This document shows positions 62,504-64,000 of a stretch of 64,000 bases of DNA, piece after piece (positions within the stretch are counted from its first letter, which is position 1; every line of letters starts with the position of its first letter). The DNA comes from Listeria immobilis (GTDB taxonomy: Bacteria; Bacillota; Bacilli; Lactobacillales; Listeriaceae): contig NZ_JAASTZ010000009.1 in the NCBI RefSeq assembly GCF_014322765.1, positions 62,001 through 126,000 of the forward strand. The letters are read 5' to 3'. The notes beneath the pieces were generated by a model. The model did no database searches, was not told the origin of the DNA, and saw only the letters and a list, made by a program, of their open reading frames with translations. The translations under genes and the position numbers were made by a program.

Positions 62504-63211
62504 TCATTGTATATGTTCCTTTTTTCTTATTGATACGGCTACTTCTGGGAAATCTGTCATCATTCCTTTAGCATGAATAGCATAGAAATAGGCTATATCT
62601 TCCTCTTTATTCACTGTCCAGTATCTCGCAGGTATTTCTTTTAAAACTGGATTATCTTTCGCTTTGATTGGTGGGTGTACGGCATCTAGCTGAATTTTTT
62701 TATGTAAATCTAGCACAGCATCCAAATTTTCATGTGTAATAAGTGCTAATCGAGATGTACTATCGATTTTTCTCAAACGGACTAATGTAGCTGGGTTAAA
62801 GGAAGAGTACATGACATTGATGTGAGGATATTTATTAGCTAAATCAATCACTTTTTGTTCTATTCCTGCATACTCAAAGACATCCGTTTTTAACTCAATA
62901 TTCAAAATTATCTCAGCGTCTCCGATTAATTTAAAAACTTCTTCTAAGGTTGGTACACGAACTTTCCGAAAGAACCGGTTGCCAATTTCCAATTTTTTTA
63001 GTTTAGCAAGTGTAAAATCCTTTAGATAACCAGAACCATTGGTCGTCCGATCTACTTTTTCGTCATGCATAACAATTAATTCTCCTGTTTTAATTAAATG
63101 GATGTCTAATTCTATGCCATCTGCTTTTGAATTTATGGCTGCTTTTATTGCTGGTAAAGAATTTTCTGGATGAGTTCCACTACTACCACGATGGGCAAAA
63201 ATCTCCGTCAC
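62504..63211 (-). CDS. Glycerophosphodiester phosphodiesterase
   Basis: Hydrolyses glycerophosphodiesters to glycerol 3-phosphate and an alcohol. The 235-aa TIM-barrel has the catalytic HRGSSGTHPENS (about 7-18), ELDIHLIKTGELIVMHD (about 39-55, metal and catalytic His) and IELKTD. No signal peptide, so it is cytoplasmic. GTG start after GGAGGGAGTACA. A strong terminator separates it from glpD although the functions fit. Confidence 0.92.
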   Translation of the reverse strand: MTEIFAHRGSSGTHPENSLPAIKAAINSKADGIELDIHLIKTGELIVMHDEKVDRTTNGSGYLKDFTLAKLKKLEIGNRFFRKVRVPTLEEVFKLIGDAEIILNIELKTDVFEYAGIEQKVIDLANKYPHINVMYSSFNPATLVRLRKIDSTSRLALITHENLDAVLDLHKKIQLDAVHPPIKAKDNPVLKEIPARYWTVNKEEDIAYFYAIHAKGMMTDFPEVAVSIRKKEHIQ

Positions 63212-63418
63212 TGTACTCCCTCCAAACTATTTACTTATTTTTACTATAACAAAAATAAGCCAATATACTCAAATTATTAAATTCAATCTATAAAATCGTC
63301 TTTTTAACTTACTTCTTGATTTATCTGTGTTATTATAGTATTGAGCTAAAAACAGAAAGCTTTTTTCTCTGTCTTAAGTCGCATATACATTCACTTATCA
63401 CATTTAGGAGATGTTATT

Positions 63419-64000
63419 TTGAAAAGAACTACTCGCTACAGTAGAAAATATGTTCCGAGTATTGACGGACTTCGAGCACTCGCTGTACTTGCTGTTATAG
63501 CCTATCACTTGAATTTTAGCTGGGCAAAAGGCGGATTTATTGGAGTTGACATATTTTTTGTATTATCTGGTTATTTAATTACCAATATTTTATTAACACA
63601 ATGGGAAAAAACACAAACCCTTCAATTAAAAACCTTTTGGCTTAGACGTTTTAGACGACTTATTCCAGCAGTATATATAATGATTGTCGTTGTTGTTATT
63701 TATTCCGTTTTATTTCATCCTGAAATTTTAAAAAATCTGCGTGGTGATGCCATTGCTTCTTTCTTTTATGTAAGTAATTGGTGGTTTATCTTCCACGATG
63801 TTTCCTATTTTGATTCTTTTGGGCTTCCTTCACCTCTAAAAAACTTATGGTCACTTGCGATAGAAGAACAATTTTATCTCGTTTGGCCGGTATTTTTACT
63901 TGGATTTTTGCGCTGGGTTAAAAATCCAAAATTACTTTTAAAAATCGTTATTGGGCTTGCATTACTTTCTGCTATTTGGATGACTGTTCTCTATGACCCA
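63419..64000 (+). CDS. oatA: Acyltransferase, peptidoglycan O-acetyltransferase OatA type (3' end outside window)
   Basis: The first 194 codons of a membrane acyltransferase-3 protein. IDGLRALAVLAVIAYHL (about residues 15-31, with the conserved His) and GVDIFFVLSGYLIT (about 42-55) start the family; the NLWSLAIEEQFYLVWPVFLL motif is near 142-161. In Listeria this locus encodes OatA, which O-acetylates MurNAc and gives lysozyme resistance; the C-terminal SGNH domain expected for OatA is outside the window. TTG start after AGGAGATG. Confidence 0.88.
   Translation, partial: MKRTTRYSRKYVPSIDGLRALAVLAVIAYHLNFSWAKGGFIGVDIFFVLSGYLITNILLTQWEKTQTLQLKTFWLRRFRRLIPAVYIMIVVVVIYSVLFHPEILKNLRGDAIASFFYVSNWWFIFHDVSYFDSFGLPSPLKNLWSLAIEEQFYLVWPVFLLGFLRWVKNPKLLLKIVIGLALLSAIWMTVLYDP

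Noticed and set aside
62489-62506. CcpA cre-like sequence TGAAAGCGTTTTGC near glpD
   Set aside because: It misses the second-half consensus, overlaps the 3' end of the phosphodiesterase gene, and is separated from glpD by a strong terminator.

Overview
The window is a stretch of a Listeria chromosome, probably of the L. monocytogenes/innocua group. The evidence is gene content and order: the comG operon beside gcvT-gcvPA-gcvPB, hfq between hflX and miaA, glnRA, lexA/yneA and an OatA-type acyltransferase. The DNA is AT-rich, Shine-Dalgarno sequences are strong, and TTG/GTG starts are frequent. The sequence alone does not settle the species. Most genes are core housekeeping genes on the minus strand.

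Layout. 1-6151 (minus): xseA (cut by the window edge), folD, nusB, an Asp23-family gene, accC, accB, efp and an Xaa-Pro peptidase. 6322-8023 (plus): a DUF1385 membrane protein, a small membrane protein and a membrane-anchored rhodanese. 8068-12160 (minus): the glycine cleavage genes gcvT-gcvPA-gcvPB behind a glycine riboswitch. 12346-16335 (plus): the seven-gene comG competence pilus operon behind a two-part ComK box. 16355-21179 (minus): a lipoprotein, glucokinase, yqgQ, a GluP-type rhomboid protease, 5-formyl-THF cyclo-ligase and rpmG. 21375-23473 (plus): two small membrane-anchored proteins and a second-type rsgA with a small upstream ORF. 23618-45526 (minus): the translation, transcription and envelope block pnp, rpsO, ribF, truB, rbfA, ylxP, infB, ylxQ, rnpM, nusA, rimP, polC, proS, rseP, dxr, cdsA, uppS, frr, pyrH.

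45828-49947 (plus) is the accessory part of the window. It is a compact cassette of an unknown 124-aa protein, a short SNF2-type helicase, a PP-loop ATPase of the PAPS-reductase/DUF3440 (IbrA-like) family, a ParB-fold protein (IbrB-like) and a SAM methyltransferase. It sits between oppositely oriented housekeeping genes, with a long imperfect palindrome upstream and a strong terminator downstream. It is the best candidate for an undescribed system, plausibly acting on nucleic acid; function is inferred only from domains and linkage.

50016-63211: yneF, tkt, ynzC, and the SOS pair yneA/lexA with three LexA-like boxes between them. A GNAT gene follows lexA. Then come glnA/glnR with a GlnR/TnrA box, a PLP enzyme of the aluminium-resistance family, hflX, hfq, miaA, glpD and a glycerophosphodiester phosphodiesterase. 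oatA starts at 63419 and runs off the end.

Regulatory RNA is prominent. Besides the glycine riboswitch, there are strongly structured 5' leaders before pnp (nested inverted repeats), rpsO (probably S15 autoregulation) and rimP-nusA (a GC-rich hairpin just downstream of a good promoter).
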